Source: Psychrobacter fozii | Lineage (GTDB): Bacteria; Pseudomonadota; Gammaproteobacteria; Pseudomonadales; Moraxellaceae | Reading direction: 5' to 3' | Length of the DNA: 64,000 nucleotides | Assembly (NCBI RefSeq): GCF_003217155.1 | Contig: NZ_QJSU01000001.1 | Location: 248,001 to 312,000, forward strand | In this document: positions 39,028 to 48,001 of the stretch, one piece after another | Numbering within the stretch: the stretch's first letter is position 1 | How the letters are laid out: each line of letters begins with the position of its first letter | Notes under the pieces: model-generated | The model's database searches: none | The model's input: only the letters and a program-made list of their open reading frames with translations | Told to the model about the DNA's origin: nothing | Program-made: the position numbers and the translations under genes

Positions 39028-40692
39028 TTAATATTTTTGTTTGCGCTGGGTAGACGATCCAATATTCATTGCTTCGCGGTATTTAGCTACAGTCCTTCTG
39101 GCAATATCAATGCCTTCAACCAACAAACTGTCTTTGATACGACTATCTGATAATGGCTTTTTCGGATTCTCATCGGCGATAAGTTGCTTAATCATGGCAC
39201 TGATAGCGGTTGACGAGACATCACCATCTGTACTACTAACATGAGATGAAAAGAAATGCTTTAGCGAAAACAGTCCTTGTGGTGTCAGAATGGTTTTGCT
39301 GGTGGTCAGACGTGAAACGGTCGATTCATGCAAATCCACTTCCTCTGCGATGACCTTTAAGATAAGTGGTTGCATGGCAGTCGCACCATGTTGTAAGAAC
39401 TCTTGCTGATAACGCACGATACTGGTGGCAACTTTTAGTAGATTCTGATTGCGCTCTTCGATACTACGAATAAACAAGCGTGCATCCGTAAGGTTTTCAC
39501 GCAGATATTGATTGTCAGGGCTATCATCACCCCGTTTAACTAAGTTGGCATACTCTTGATTGACTCGTAGCTTCGGCAGCGTGTCAGGATTCAGCCGTAC
39601 CTGCCAGCCATCCTCTTGCGCATCTGTCCCTGCAGTGGTATTACTACTGTGGCGACGGACAGGCGTGACCAGCACATCAGGAATATCATAACTGTCTGGC
39701 TCCCGTGCGTAGTCTGGTTGACTACTATGGAATAACAAGCCTGGTGAAGGGTTTAAGCTGCGCAATAGGTTTAGCGCAGGTGTAATCTTCTCAGCTGCAA
39801 GCCCTGTTTGCTCAGTCAGTGCTTTAATATTATTGCTGACTAAGTATTCGCTGGCAGATAGAAGCGCTTGTGCTTCTTTTAGAGACTCGGTATTACTATC
39901 AAGTTTGGACAGCTGAATCGCTAGGCATTCACTGAGATTTCGTGCCCCAACACCTAGTGGATCGCAAGATTGAATAATACGCAAGACAGCCATTACCTCA
40001 TCTTGCTCGACAGACTCATCCCATTGATAGAAACTCGCCATGGTATCAAAGCTTTGTAGCAACTCATCAATATCAAGCCGAACAAAACCCATATCATCCA
40101 TAGAGTCCATCAGATAGGTGGCAATCAACATATCTGCTTCTGATAGATGTTTAAAGTTTAGCTGCCAGCGTACATGATCTTGGATAGTGGCAGAGGTGCC
40201 GCCTTGATAGCTATCAAAGTCATCGTCACCTTTGCTTCCTGAACTGCTAGCCGCAGATGCATAGTTGCTGCTATCCGCACTATTATCAAAACTACTATAA
40301 TCGTCACTATCCATCGTATGATTGTCTATAGCACCATCATCGATATTGGCTTGCTGCAGTTTATCAAAGCTATCACTAAGTTCATTATCATAGTCAGAGG
40401 TAGTCGTGTTGCTGTCAGATTTGGTAGTAAATGACTCAGTGCCAGTACTTTGATTCCAGCTATCCAATGTGAGTGAGTCGCTCAGCTCGTCTGTGATATC
40501 GTCATTGCTATGCTCGTATTCATCGTCATCATCTTCGATACGTTCAAGCAGTGGATTACTATCCAGCTTGATCTGAACCTCTTGCGCGAGCTCAAGACTA
40601 GAGAGCTGCAGCAATTTAATGGCTTGCTGCATCTGCGGGGTCAGTTTCTGTGAGGTGCTTAGCGTGGTCGCCAATCCGAACGACATACTCAT
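39028..40692 (-). CDS. rpoN: RNA polymerase sigma-54 factor RpoN
   Basis: Directs transcription from -24/-12 promoters with enhancer-binding ATPases. Region I is MSFGLATTLSTSQKLTPQMQ, followed by AIKLLQLSSLELAQEVQ. Region II (about 50-190) is unusually long and rich in Asp, Ser and Asn. Region III has the core-binding repeats and the helix-turn-helix. The RpoN box reads ARRTVAKYREAMNI near the C terminus. 554 residues from the ATG at 40692, longer than E. coli (477) mainly through region II. A GGAG lies about 17 bp before this ATG. The next ATG is two codons in. Confidence 0.94.
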   Translation of the reverse strand: MSMSFGLATTLSTSQKLTPQMQQAIKLLQLSSLELAQEVQIKLDSNPLLERIEDDDDEYEHSNDDITDELSDSLTLDSWNQSTGTESFTTKSDSNTTTSDYDNELSDSFDKLQQANIDDGAIDNHTMDSDDYSSFDNSADSSNYASAASSSGSKGDDDFDSYQGGTSATIQDHVRWQLNFKHLSEADMLIATYLMDSMDDMGFVRLDIDELLQSFDTMASFYQWDESVEQDEVMAVLRIIQSCDPLGVGARNLSECLAIQLSKLDSNTESLKEAQALLSASEYLVSNNIKALTEQTGLAAEKITPALNLLRSLNPSPGLLFHSSQPDYAREPDSYDIPDVLVTPVRRHSSNTTAGTDAQEDGWQVRLNPDTLPKLRVNQEYANLVKRGDDSPDNQYLRENLTDARLFIRSIEERNQNLLKVATSIVRYQQEFLQHGATAMQPLILKVIAEEVDLHESTVSRLTTSKTILTPQGLFSLKHFFSSHVSSTDGDVSSTAISAMIKQLIADENPKKPLSDSRIKDSLLVEGIDIARRTVAKYREAMNIGSSTQRKQKY

Positions 40693-41006
40693 GGGCGGCT
40701 TATTACACTCCGGTAGTGATAATATTCTACAAATATTTTTGGTCAAACCAGTGGTTTAACGTTATTAGGACATGACGATAGCATTTTTTGGCGCAATTTT
40801 GCTATGATAATTTACACTCTAGCCAGATACAATTGTTACGCTTTTCTCATTAAAGCCTATAAATATTAGCATTTCAGCATTAACCGCTAAATAATTAATA
40901 TCAAAAATTTGCTTACCATCATATGATTCTTATAAGAAAAGTCATGAATACACGACTGAAAAATAGTTAAACTGAACTAACTTAAAAATTAACTGAGACT
41001 GCAACT
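40693..41006. other. Divergent spacer between rpoN and the Nit gene
   Basis: 314 bp, AT-rich, without a gene or a clear hairpin. It should hold promoters for both genes. Confidence 0.5.
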
Positions 41007-41903
41007 ATGAATAGTAAACAGAATAATCAATTGACCACTGCCGCCATTCAAATGAACAGCCAACAAAATATTGAGCAAAACTTAGCTACTATAAAAACTG
41101 CCATTATTGATGCAAGTGCGCAAGGAGCTCAGCTTGTCGTATTACCAGAGAACTGCTGTAGCATGGGTGAGCAGTTTGCCACTGCAGAGCGCTTTGATGA
41201 TCTATCAGCGACGATAGCAGACTATGCCAGCACTTATGGTGTCTACGTACTAGCAGGCTCGCTACCCTGCCCTTATCGACCTGACGGCATTATCGTCCCT
41301 GATGGCAGACTACGCCAAGTCAGTCAGTTGTTTGCACCTGATGGCTCGCGAGTGGCACGTTATGACAAGATTCATCTGTTCACAGCCACTGTGGCGGATA
41401 AGCACGGCAGCTATAATGAAGCGGCAACTTTTGAGCCAGGAACACAAACTGTAGTTGCTCCCCTCGAAGCAAATGATACGGTCTATCAATTAGGCATGAT
41501 GGTTTGCTTTGATTTGCGCTTCCCTGCATTGGCACAGCGTCTACGTCAAGCAGGTGCAGACCTATTAAGCGCCCCGTCAGCATTTACTTACCTAACAGGG
41601 CAAGCGCATTGGTCGCTGTTGCTACAGGCACGTGCGTTGGACAGCCAGTGTATGGTCATTGGGGCGGCACAAGGTGGCGACCATACTTACAAGAATAATG
41701 ATATACGTCAGACGTGGGGACATACGGCGATTACCGCTTATGATGGTACAGTTATCAACCATTACGATGATAGTGTATTGAATGAAGCTACTGATCCAGA
41801 AGACAGCAAGCACTACGCCATGGTATTGGCATCATTAGATCAGCACGCCCAACAGCAAGGACGCCAAAAAATGCCTCTCTTTGACTGTCATCGTTTAGCG
41901 TAA
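41007..41903 (+). CDS. Carbon-nitrogen hydrolase, Nit/omega-amidase type
   Basis: A nitrilase-superfamily amidase of 298 residues. The catalytic triad is visible: Glu in VVLPENCCSMG, Lys in ARYDKIHLF and Cys in MVCFDLRFPALAQRL. The sequence is closest in pattern to Nit1/Nit2 proteins, which hydrolyse deaminated glutathione or 2-oxoglutaramate. The substrate is inferred from family pattern only. It stands alone, facing xerC. Confidence 0.87.
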   Translation: MNSKQNNQLTTAAIQMNSQQNIEQNLATIKTAIIDASAQGAQLVVLPENCCSMGEQFATAERFDDLSATIADYASTYGVYVLAGSLPCPYRPDGIIVPDGRLRQVSQLFAPDGSRVARYDKIHLFTATVADKHGSYNEAATFEPGTQTVVAPLEANDTVYQLGMMVCFDLRFPALAQRLRQAGADLLSAPSAFTYLTGQAHWSLLLQARALDSQCMVIGAAQGGDHTYKNNDIRQTWGHTAITAYDGTVINHYDDSVLNEATDPEDSKHYAMVLASLDQHAQQQGRQKMPLFDCHRLA

Positions 41904-41910
41904 AGTATGA

Positions 41911-41941
41911 TTAGGGTATGTTGAATATTCGACACACCTTA
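41911..41941. repeat. Palindrome, TTAGG/TGTTGAA family, copy 2
   Basis: AGGGTATGTTGAAT/ATTCGACACACCTT form a near-perfect palindrome between the Nit gene and xerC. It overlaps the xerC stop codon. Confidence 0.55.
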
Positions 41942-43003
41942 TTTTTGATTTGAGTCATCGTCGCGTTGAGCATGAGTTGCTCGCGGGTGGGCACGATCAT
42001 AGACTTGAGTCAATTTGGCAAAATCGACATGGGTATAAATTTGCGTGGTACTGATATCACTATGACCCAACATTTCTTGTACAGCGCGCAAGTCACCGCT
42101 ACCTGACAGCATGTGTGATGCAAAGCAATGCCTCAATAAATGTGGATACATATTTTGCGAGATACCAGCACGAGTAGCGGCAACTTTTAGACGTTGCTGC
42201 ACTGCCCGTGTTGATAAGCGCGTACCCAGTTTTTCACTGATAAACAATGCCATGTCCATTTGCTCTACCCATAGATTACGATGCGGTAGATAGCGCGTAA
42301 TCGCTTCTGCTGCTTTTATCCCTAACGGTACTAGACGCGTTTTATTGCCTTTACCTGTTACACGTACGCGTAAGTCTGCTAGGTCTACATCCGCCATATC
42401 CAACGCGACCAGCTCACCCACACGCAAGCCGCTACTGTAGAGCAATTCAAACATAGCTTTATCCCGTAACCATAAGCGCGCTTGCTCAGGCGTATCAGGA
42501 ATCTCTTGGTCAAGCAATTGAGTGAGCAAATCCACGTCTGCGATAGACGGTAAGGGTCTAGGACTACGCTTAAGCTGGTAGCCAGTGGTAGGATTGATAC
42601 GTGCTAGCCCCTCCTCAATCAGCCATCCATAAAAATGACGAATCGCTGACAGCTCTTGCTGGACGCTGGCAAGTGCAAGCTTATCTTCATCAATGCGCTG
42701 ACCAATATGCTGGGCTAATTGACGCTTATCACAACGCGTCCATGTCAGCCGTTTGCCACGTATAAATAGCGCCAGTTGGTTCAAGCCAGCAAAATAAGCC
42801 GTTAGGGTATGCGGCGAGTGATTACGTACCGATAAAGTATTTAACCAACGATGCACTGGTGCTAACAGCTCACGTAACGCTGTGTCCGACTCTATAGTGG
42901 CTGCCAGTGTGTCTGACAGCCACGCTACTGATTGTACTTCTGAACCCGATGCTGGCTCTATCTGACCTTTTTTATTGGACATAGCACTATTAGAGATGAC
43001 CAT
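41939..43003 (-). CDS. xerC: Tyrosine recombinase XerC
   Basis: Resolves chromosome dimers at dif together with XerD. The catalytic set fits: Arg in LYSSGLRVGELVALD, Lys in VTGKGNKTRLVPLG, His-x-x-Arg in HLLRHCFASHML, His in MLGHSDISTTQIYTHV and the nucleophilic Tyr in the same block. The N-terminal SAM-like core-binding domain is present. 354 residues, longer than E. coli XerC (298) through ~40 extra N-terminal and some C-terminal residues. It follows dapF by 26 bp, the conserved order dapF-xerC. Confidence 0.93.
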   Translation of the reverse strand: MVISNSAMSNKKGQIEPASGSEVQSVAWLSDTLAATIESDTALRELLAPVHRWLNTLSVRNHSPHTLTAYFAGLNQLALFIRGKRLTWTRCDKRQLAQHIGQRIDEDKLALASVQQELSAIRHFYGWLIEEGLARINPTTGYQLKRSPRPLPSIADVDLLTQLLDQEIPDTPEQARLWLRDKAMFELLYSSGLRVGELVALDMADVDLADLRVRVTGKGNKTRLVPLGIKAAEAITRYLPHRNLWVEQMDMALFISEKLGTRLSTRAVQQRLKVAATRAGISQNMYPHLLRHCFASHMLSGSGDLRAVQEMLGHSDISTTQIYTHVDFAKLTQVYDRAHPRATHAQRDDDSNQK

Positions 43004-43029
43004 AGCATTTACCCATTCGCCATCCGAGT

Positions 43030-43917
43030 TTAGCCCTCAGAATTAGGCTTGATACCCGCTTGCGCCATTAGTCCGTCTGGGCTAAACACGCCTTCATAAA
43101 CAAAGGCCGTTGGACCTGTCATCATGACTGAATAACCCGGCTGCCATTTAATAATCATACTACCGCCATACAGCTGCGCGCGCACTTCTTCACCTTCATC
43201 CAACCAGCCTTCACGTATGCCAACTGCCACTGCAGCACATGCACCCGTACCACAGGCTTGAGTCTCACCAACGCCGCGCTCGAATACCCGTAGACGAATA
43301 TGACGTTGATTCATCACCTGCATAAAACCGACATTGACGCGATCTGGAAACGCAGGATGCGATTCAATGGCTTTACCCAAGGTTTCAACTTCAGCATCGA
43401 GCACATTATCGACTTTGATAACTGCATGTGGATTGCCCATATTGGCGACATAGAGCTGCACGGGTGTTCCATTAACATCCAAATGGTAGGCGTTTTGGAT
43501 TTTGGTGGTGGCTCTTGGACTAAATGGGATCTCGTCCGGCTCGAACTTAGGTTTGCCCATATCGACTTCTACCCAGCCATAACGGTCTGTAGTCAGCGTG
43601 ATAATCCCACTTGCCGTCTCAACACGTAGGCGCTGTTTAAATGACAGTTTGCGTGCCTGTACGAAGCGAGCGAAGCAACGCGCACCGTTACCGCACTGCT
43701 CGACTTCTGTGCCATCGGTATTAAAAATACGATAGCTAAAGTCGACATCCGGACGCATAGGTGGCTCAACCACGAGCAACTGGTCAAAACCAATACCCAA
43801 ATGACGATCACCCAATAACTGTACCAAATCCTTGGTTAATTCTAAGCGCTGAGTCACCAAATCGATGACCATAAAATCATTGCCCAGACCATGCATCTTA
43901 GTAAATTCTATTAGCAT
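43030..43917 (-). CDS. dapF: Diaminopimelate epimerase
   Basis: Interconverts LL- and meso-diaminopimelate for lysine and peptidoglycan. The two catalytic Cys are in EQCGNGARCFARF and ETQACGTGACAAVA. The N terminus LIEFTKMHGLGNDFMVID is canonical. 295 residues, slightly longer than E. coli (274). AAGGGT precedes the ATG. A terminator 250 bp upstream separates it from lysA, so dapF-xerC is probably a unit with its own promoter. Confidence 0.97.
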   Translation of the reverse strand: MLIEFTKMHGLGNDFMVIDLVTQRLELTKDLVQLLGDRHLGIGFDQLLVVEPPMRPDVDFSYRIFNTDGTEVEQCGNGARCFARFVQARKLSFKQRLRVETASGIITLTTDRYGWVEVDMGKPKFEPDEIPFSPRATTKIQNAYHLDVNGTPVQLYVANMGNPHAVIKVDNVLDAEVETLGKAIESHPAFPDRVNVGFMQVMNQRHIRLRVFERGVGETQACGTGACAAVAVGIREGWLDEGEEVRAQLYGGSMIIKWQPGYSVMMTGPTAFVYEGVFSPDGLMAQAGIKPNSEG

Positions 43918-43987
43918 ACCCTTGATATCCTATCCTATTTTTATGTATGGCTTATCTTAGCACGCTGTCAGATACAATCATAATAAT

Positions 43988-44095
43988 ACCAATCCCAAAA
44001 AATACGATTAGCGGTGTCAAATTTGTTTAGTCTACGGTGAGTAGTACTTGCACTCGTTTTCCTTGCTACTCTAATTTTTATGAATGGTATTGCTT
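43988..44095. repeat. Palindromic intergenic repeat, TTAGTCTAC family, copy 2
   Basis: The outer arms AATACCAATC and GAATGGTATT enclose TTTAGTCTAC, GAGTAGTACTTGCA and a pyrimidine-rich segment. The motif order matches the reverse complement of 6281-6360. Confidence 0.45.
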
Positions 44096-44164
44096 TCTAC
44101 TAAAGGCATGCCTTCAACTAAGAGACAGCTTTAATTAAAAAACAACTTCCTCAAAATCCAGTCA

Positions 44165-44197
44165 TAAAAAAACCCATTGTCATTATCACAATGGGTT
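44165..44197 (-). terminator. Terminator of lysA
   Basis: On the minus strand AACCCATTGTGATAATGACAATGGGTT is followed by a T-run, about 50 bp after the lysA stop. Confidence 0.85.
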
Positions 44198-44246
44198 CTC
44201 TTCAATCATCAAATCCTGCGACCGTTTTGGCTCGTCTTTAATCGCC

Positions 44247-45578
44247 TTACTGCGCCTGCCACAATGTTTCATTTTCATATAATGATTCAATCGTTTCACG
44301 CGGACGAATCAACTGATGATGGTTACCAGACACCATCACTTCGCTAGCACGTGGACGCGAATTATAGTTGCTACTCATGGTAAAGCCATAAGCACCGGCA
44401 CCAGTGATGGCCAATGTATCTCCCACTTCCAATGCTAACAAGCGACCTTTTGCTAAGAAATCTCCCGTCTCACAAATTGCACCAACGATATCCCATGGTT
44501 GCGTACCATCCGTATCAATACCTTTGCTAGGTAATACACTTGGAATCACGGCCATTTCTGCTTGATACAGTGCAGGGCGAATCAAGTCGTTCATTGCCGC
44601 ATCGACGATAGCGAAATTCTTGTGTTCAGTAGGCTTTAACACGTCGACACGCGTTAATAGTACGCCCGCATTGGCAACGATACTGCGGCCCGGTTCAAAG
44701 AATACCGTTAATCCAAGCTCGCTTAGTTTTGGTAATAATGCAGCAGCAAACTCGTCCATAGACACAGGCGTCTCATCGATATAACGCACCCCTAAGCCAC
44801 CACCCAAATCCATATGACGCAGCTCAATACCTTTTTCACGAAGGGTATGTATCAACTCAATTACTTTGTCTAATGCAGCAACGAATGGCTCTACTTCCGT
44901 CAATTGTGAGCCAATATGACAATCAATACCGACGATATCAATATGCGACAATGCGGCTGCTTGCTCATAAACAGCGACAGCGTCTTCGTGCGTGATACCG
45001 AACTTATTGTCTTTTAAACCGGTTGAGATGTAGGGATGAGTCTTGGCATCGACATTAGGGTTAACTCGTAGAGATATCGGTGCTGATTTATCGAGTTGCT
45101 GTGCCACTTCATTAATTAAAGCCAGCTCGCTAATAGACTCAACGTTAAAGCAGCCGATACCTTGGGTAAGTGCATACTCGATATCGCCATAAGTTTTGCC
45201 AACACCTGAGAATACAACGCGTGCAGCGTCGCCACCTGCAGCCAATACTCGCATCAACTCACCACGTGAGACAATATCAAACCCTGCACCCGCCTGAGCC
45301 AACACGCCAAGCACCGCAAGATTAGAGTTGGCTTTAACGGCATAGCAGACCTGATGCTTTAGACTGGCAAAGCTATCGGTATAAGCCTGATAAACATCCA
45401 ATATCGCCTGCTTTGAGTAGACATAGCACGGCGTATCATAGCAATCGACCAACTCAGTTATACTGACCTGCTCCATATGTAAAGCATCGTTGCGATAATT
45501 CAGCGCAGGCAAATGAGCAGTTAAGGCTTCAGGGTTGATATATAGCCCTTGTTCTGTTTGGGTCGTTACTGTAGTCAT
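44247..45578 (-). CDS. lysA: Diaminopimelate decarboxylase
   Basis: PLP enzyme for the last step of lysine synthesis. The PLP lysine is in CYAVKANSNLAVLG. Further motifs are GAGFDIVSRGEL, KFGIT, HIGSQLTEVEPF, DLGGGLGVRY, FEPGRSIVANAG and CETGDFLAKGRLL. 443 residues from the ATG at 45578, slightly long at the N terminus. It follows lptM by 62 bp, the conserved lptM-lysA order. Confidence 0.96.
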   Translation of the reverse strand: MTTVTTQTEQGLYINPEALTAHLPALNYRNDALHMEQVSITELVDCYDTPCYVYSKQAILDVYQAYTDSFASLKHQVCYAVKANSNLAVLGVLAQAGAGFDIVSRGELMRVLAAGGDAARVVFSGVGKTYGDIEYALTQGIGCFNVESISELALINEVAQQLDKSAPISLRVNPNVDAKTHPYISTGLKDNKFGITHEDAVAVYEQAAALSHIDIVGIDCHIGSQLTEVEPFVAALDKVIELIHTLREKGIELRHMDLGGGLGVRYIDETPVSMDEFAAALLPKLSELGLTVFFEPGRSIVANAGVLLTRVDVLKPTEHKNFAIVDAAMNDLIRPALYQAEMAVIPSVLPSKGIDTDGTQPWDIVGAICETGDFLAKGRLLALEVGDTLAITGAGAYGFTMSSNYNSRPRASEVMVSGNHHQLIRPRETIESLYENETLWQAQ

Positions 45579-45640
45579 TGTGGTTATGTCTCTCGTCAAA
45601 TCAGGTAAATTTATTCGGAATTATTGATGCTCTTATACGA

Positions 45641-45940
45641 TTAATAATCGTTAGGATCTTCGTTCACGTCTGATAGTACTTGCTCTAAATAGCGAGCGTT
45701 CTGTTCATCATTACTTGCCGATGCTGCATTGTTTGACTCTCCAGCATTAGACAGCATCTCTGACCCTGCCGCCTTTGAGCTGTTGGAATCGGCTAGATAG
45801 AGGTCGCCCTTTTGCCCGCAGCCCGTTAACCCTAACATGACCGCACTACCGATAATCAATGCAGAAACAGCACGGCGACTGGCGTTAATAGATAAATGAG
45901 AATTGCACTCAGTGTTTGAAACACGGCGTATAGTAAGCAT
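45641..45940 (-). CDS. lptM: LptM-like lipoprotein (YifL family)
   Basis: 99 residues with a signal segment and lipobox LTGC followed by GQKGDLYLAD, the family signature next to lysA/dapF. In E. coli LptM helps the LptD-LptE complex mature. The Ser/Ala/Asn/Glu-rich tail is long for the family. An unusually long, Cys-containing n-region precedes the hydrophobic core, so a later start is possible. Confidence 0.85.
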   Translation of the reverse strand: MLTIRRVSNTECNSHLSINASRRAVSALIIGSAVMLGLTGCGQKGDLYLADSNSSKAAGSEMLSNAGESNNAASASNDEQNARYLEQVLSDVNEDPNDY

Positions 45941-46584
45941 AGGGCAAATAACCTTGCAGCAGTGTGAATATGATTGAAAACAGGACGTTTACGACTGAAA
46001 TATTCAAAATATTATAATCTATGTAAGCATAGCATTGTATCAGGAAAGCAGTAAGCCTCTTGAGGGTGATTGACCAATAATTTTGCTAACTTTATGATTT
46101 ATAAATACAGCTTGTGGCGATAATAATTGATACGTATTATTTGGTAAATTTTGAGAAATCGACACAATTCATATGGCAATTGTTGTGTGTAAAACACAGT
46201 TTTATGGTGCAAAACACGGTTAAACACATTTTGAAAAACTTTCTTACAATTTTTATTGCGGGCAATCTTGCCTTTATAGCACTTGCTATTTGATGGCTAT
46301 ATTCGGTGCACAGGTGTAACAATGCTTGACGATGTTCAATCTTAAACCTTATAGTTACTGTGGTATAAGATACTAATTGTGTTACATTATACTCCGAAAA
46401 TATCGCTTTGATGGATTGCTAGAAGCAACCAAACAAAGTGACGAGTAGGGATTTATTGGTAGACCTGTAAGCGTGATATCGCTTATTTCATTTTTATGAA
46501 AGGTCTGCTGATTTTTGTTTGTTCGGCGGAAATTAATCCGCTATGATTCACCCCTTGTCAAAAAACATAATCTAAGGATAGAGC
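45941..46584. other. 644-bp divergent spacer between lptM and ackA
   Basis: No gene is recognised. A cyaY gene, common opposite lptM in enterobacteria, is absent. The ackA promoter lies at its right end. Confidence 0.55.
46519..46547 (+). promoter_or_regulatory. Putative ackA promoter with internal palindrome
   Basis: TTGTTC (46519-46524), a 17-bp spacer and TATGAT (46542-46547) lie 37 bp upstream of ackA. The spacer contains GCGGA-AATTAA-TCCGC, a perfect 5-bp inverted repeat placed like an operator. Confidence 0.55.
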
Positions 46585-47814
46585 ATGAGCGATAGCACCC
46601 CCATCTTTAATGATCGTAATACCGGCAGATCAAAACTTATCAACCCTACTTTGGTTCTCAACTGTGGTTCATCTTCTATCAAATATGCGCTAATCAGCGA
46701 AGACGAATCCACTCGTATTACCGGTCTTGCCGAAAACTTGGGGCTTGATACCGCTCGTATCAAACATACTACTTTAAACGGCGAAAAACTTGAGATTACC
46801 ATCCCTGGTGGTCGTCATGAGTTAGCGCTTCAAAAAATCCTAGCACTACTTGAGCAATATCATTTTGTCGCTGTAGGACATCGTGTGGTTCACGGCGGTC
46901 GTGAGTACTCAAAAGCCGTCCGTGTTGACCAACATGTACTTGATGAAGTAAAACGCTTAAAAATCCTAGCACCTCTACACAACCCTGCTAATGCATTAGG
47001 TATTGAAGCGGTTGAAGCCATTTATCCTGACATCCCACAAGTGGTCGTTTTTGATACTGCATTTCACCAAACGATGCCACCAGTTGCTTACCGCTATCCA
47101 ATTCCAAAAGCACTATACGAAGAAGAAAAAATCCGTCGCTACGGCTTCCATGGCACCTCACATGCTTATGTCTCAGAGCGTGCCAGCGAAATTACAGATG
47201 CTAAAGGTCCACATGGTTGGCTGACCGCTCATCTAGGCAATGGTTGCTCAGCGACTGCCGTCTATAACGGTGAAAGCTTGGATACGAGCATGGGTCTGAC
47301 CCCGCTTGAAGGCCTAATGATGGGTACGCGTAGTGGTGACGTCGATCCTAGCTTGCACATTCATCTCAAGCGTAAACTGGGTATGAGCCTAGAAGAAATC
47401 GATACTATGCTTAATAGTGAAAGTGGCTTATTGGGTATCTCAGGTCTGTCGAATGACTTGCGTACGATCGAACAAGCAGCGAATGAAGGCCATAAAGACG
47501 CTCAACTCGCCATCGAAATGTTCTGCTATCGTGTCGGTAAATACCTAGCCAGTCTAAGCTGTGCGCTACCTGACTTTACTGGTATCGTCTTTACTGGTGG
47601 TATTGGTGAAAACTCAGCAACCACACGTGCTCGCATCTTAGATGTTATGCGCCACTTCGGTATCCAGTTTGATGCTGAAAAGAATGATGATTTAGTCGGC
47701 GGTGCAGAAGGCAGCTTCCAAGACGAAGGTAGTAGCATCGAGCTGTGGGTTGTCCCAACTGATGAAGAATGCCAGATCGCTAAAGAAACCCGCCAAGCAT
47801 TGGGTCTACAATAG
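46585..47814 (+). CDS. ackA: Acetate kinase
   Basis: Interconverts acetyl phosphate + ADP and acetate + ATP. Family motifs are LVLNCGSSSIKYAL, the FDTAFHQTMP block, RRYGFHGTSHAYV, AHLGNGCSATAVYNG and FTGGIGENSATTRARI. 409 residues, normal length. AAGGATAGAGC precedes the ATG. It lies 187 bp ahead of pta with no clear terminator between. Confidence 0.97.
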   Translation: MSDSTPIFNDRNTGRSKLINPTLVLNCGSSSIKYALISEDESTRITGLAENLGLDTARIKHTTLNGEKLEITIPGGRHELALQKILALLEQYHFVAVGHRVVHGGREYSKAVRVDQHVLDEVKRLKILAPLHNPANALGIEAVEAIYPDIPQVVVFDTAFHQTMPPVAYRYPIPKALYEEEKIRRYGFHGTSHAYVSERASEITDAKGPHGWLTAHLGNGCSATAVYNGESLDTSMGLTPLEGLMMGTRSGDVDPSLHIHLKRKLGMSLEEIDTMLNSESGLLGISGLSNDLRTIEQAANEGHKDAQLAIEMFCYRVGKYLASLSCALPDFTGIVFTGGIGENSATTRARILDVMRHFGIQFDAEKNDDLVGGAEGSFQDEGSSIELWVVPTDEECQIAKETRQALGLQ

Positions 47815-48001
47815 AAAATAGCTCGACTATTACAGTGATGCTTATTTAGGGGCTTATGTCGTATAAATATTTTTATATGACATAAGCCTTTAAGTAACGG
47901 CTCTACTGACCAATCACTACAAGCGAAAGCAGCAGCCATCATTTTAGCCATTCAGCAACACCTCTCTCACGGATATAATAAAATAAATAGTAGGATATGC
48001 T

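Larger units (their letters stand above)
43918..44246. other. Spacer between lysA and dapF
   Basis: No gene is seen. It contains the lysA terminator and a palindromic repeat related to the one at 6.3 kb. Confidence 0.55.

Noticed and set aside
46137..46322. 61-codon leftward ORF in the lptM-ackA spacer
   Set aside because: It has no ribosome site or recognisable motif. Its AT-rich composition fits a chance frame.
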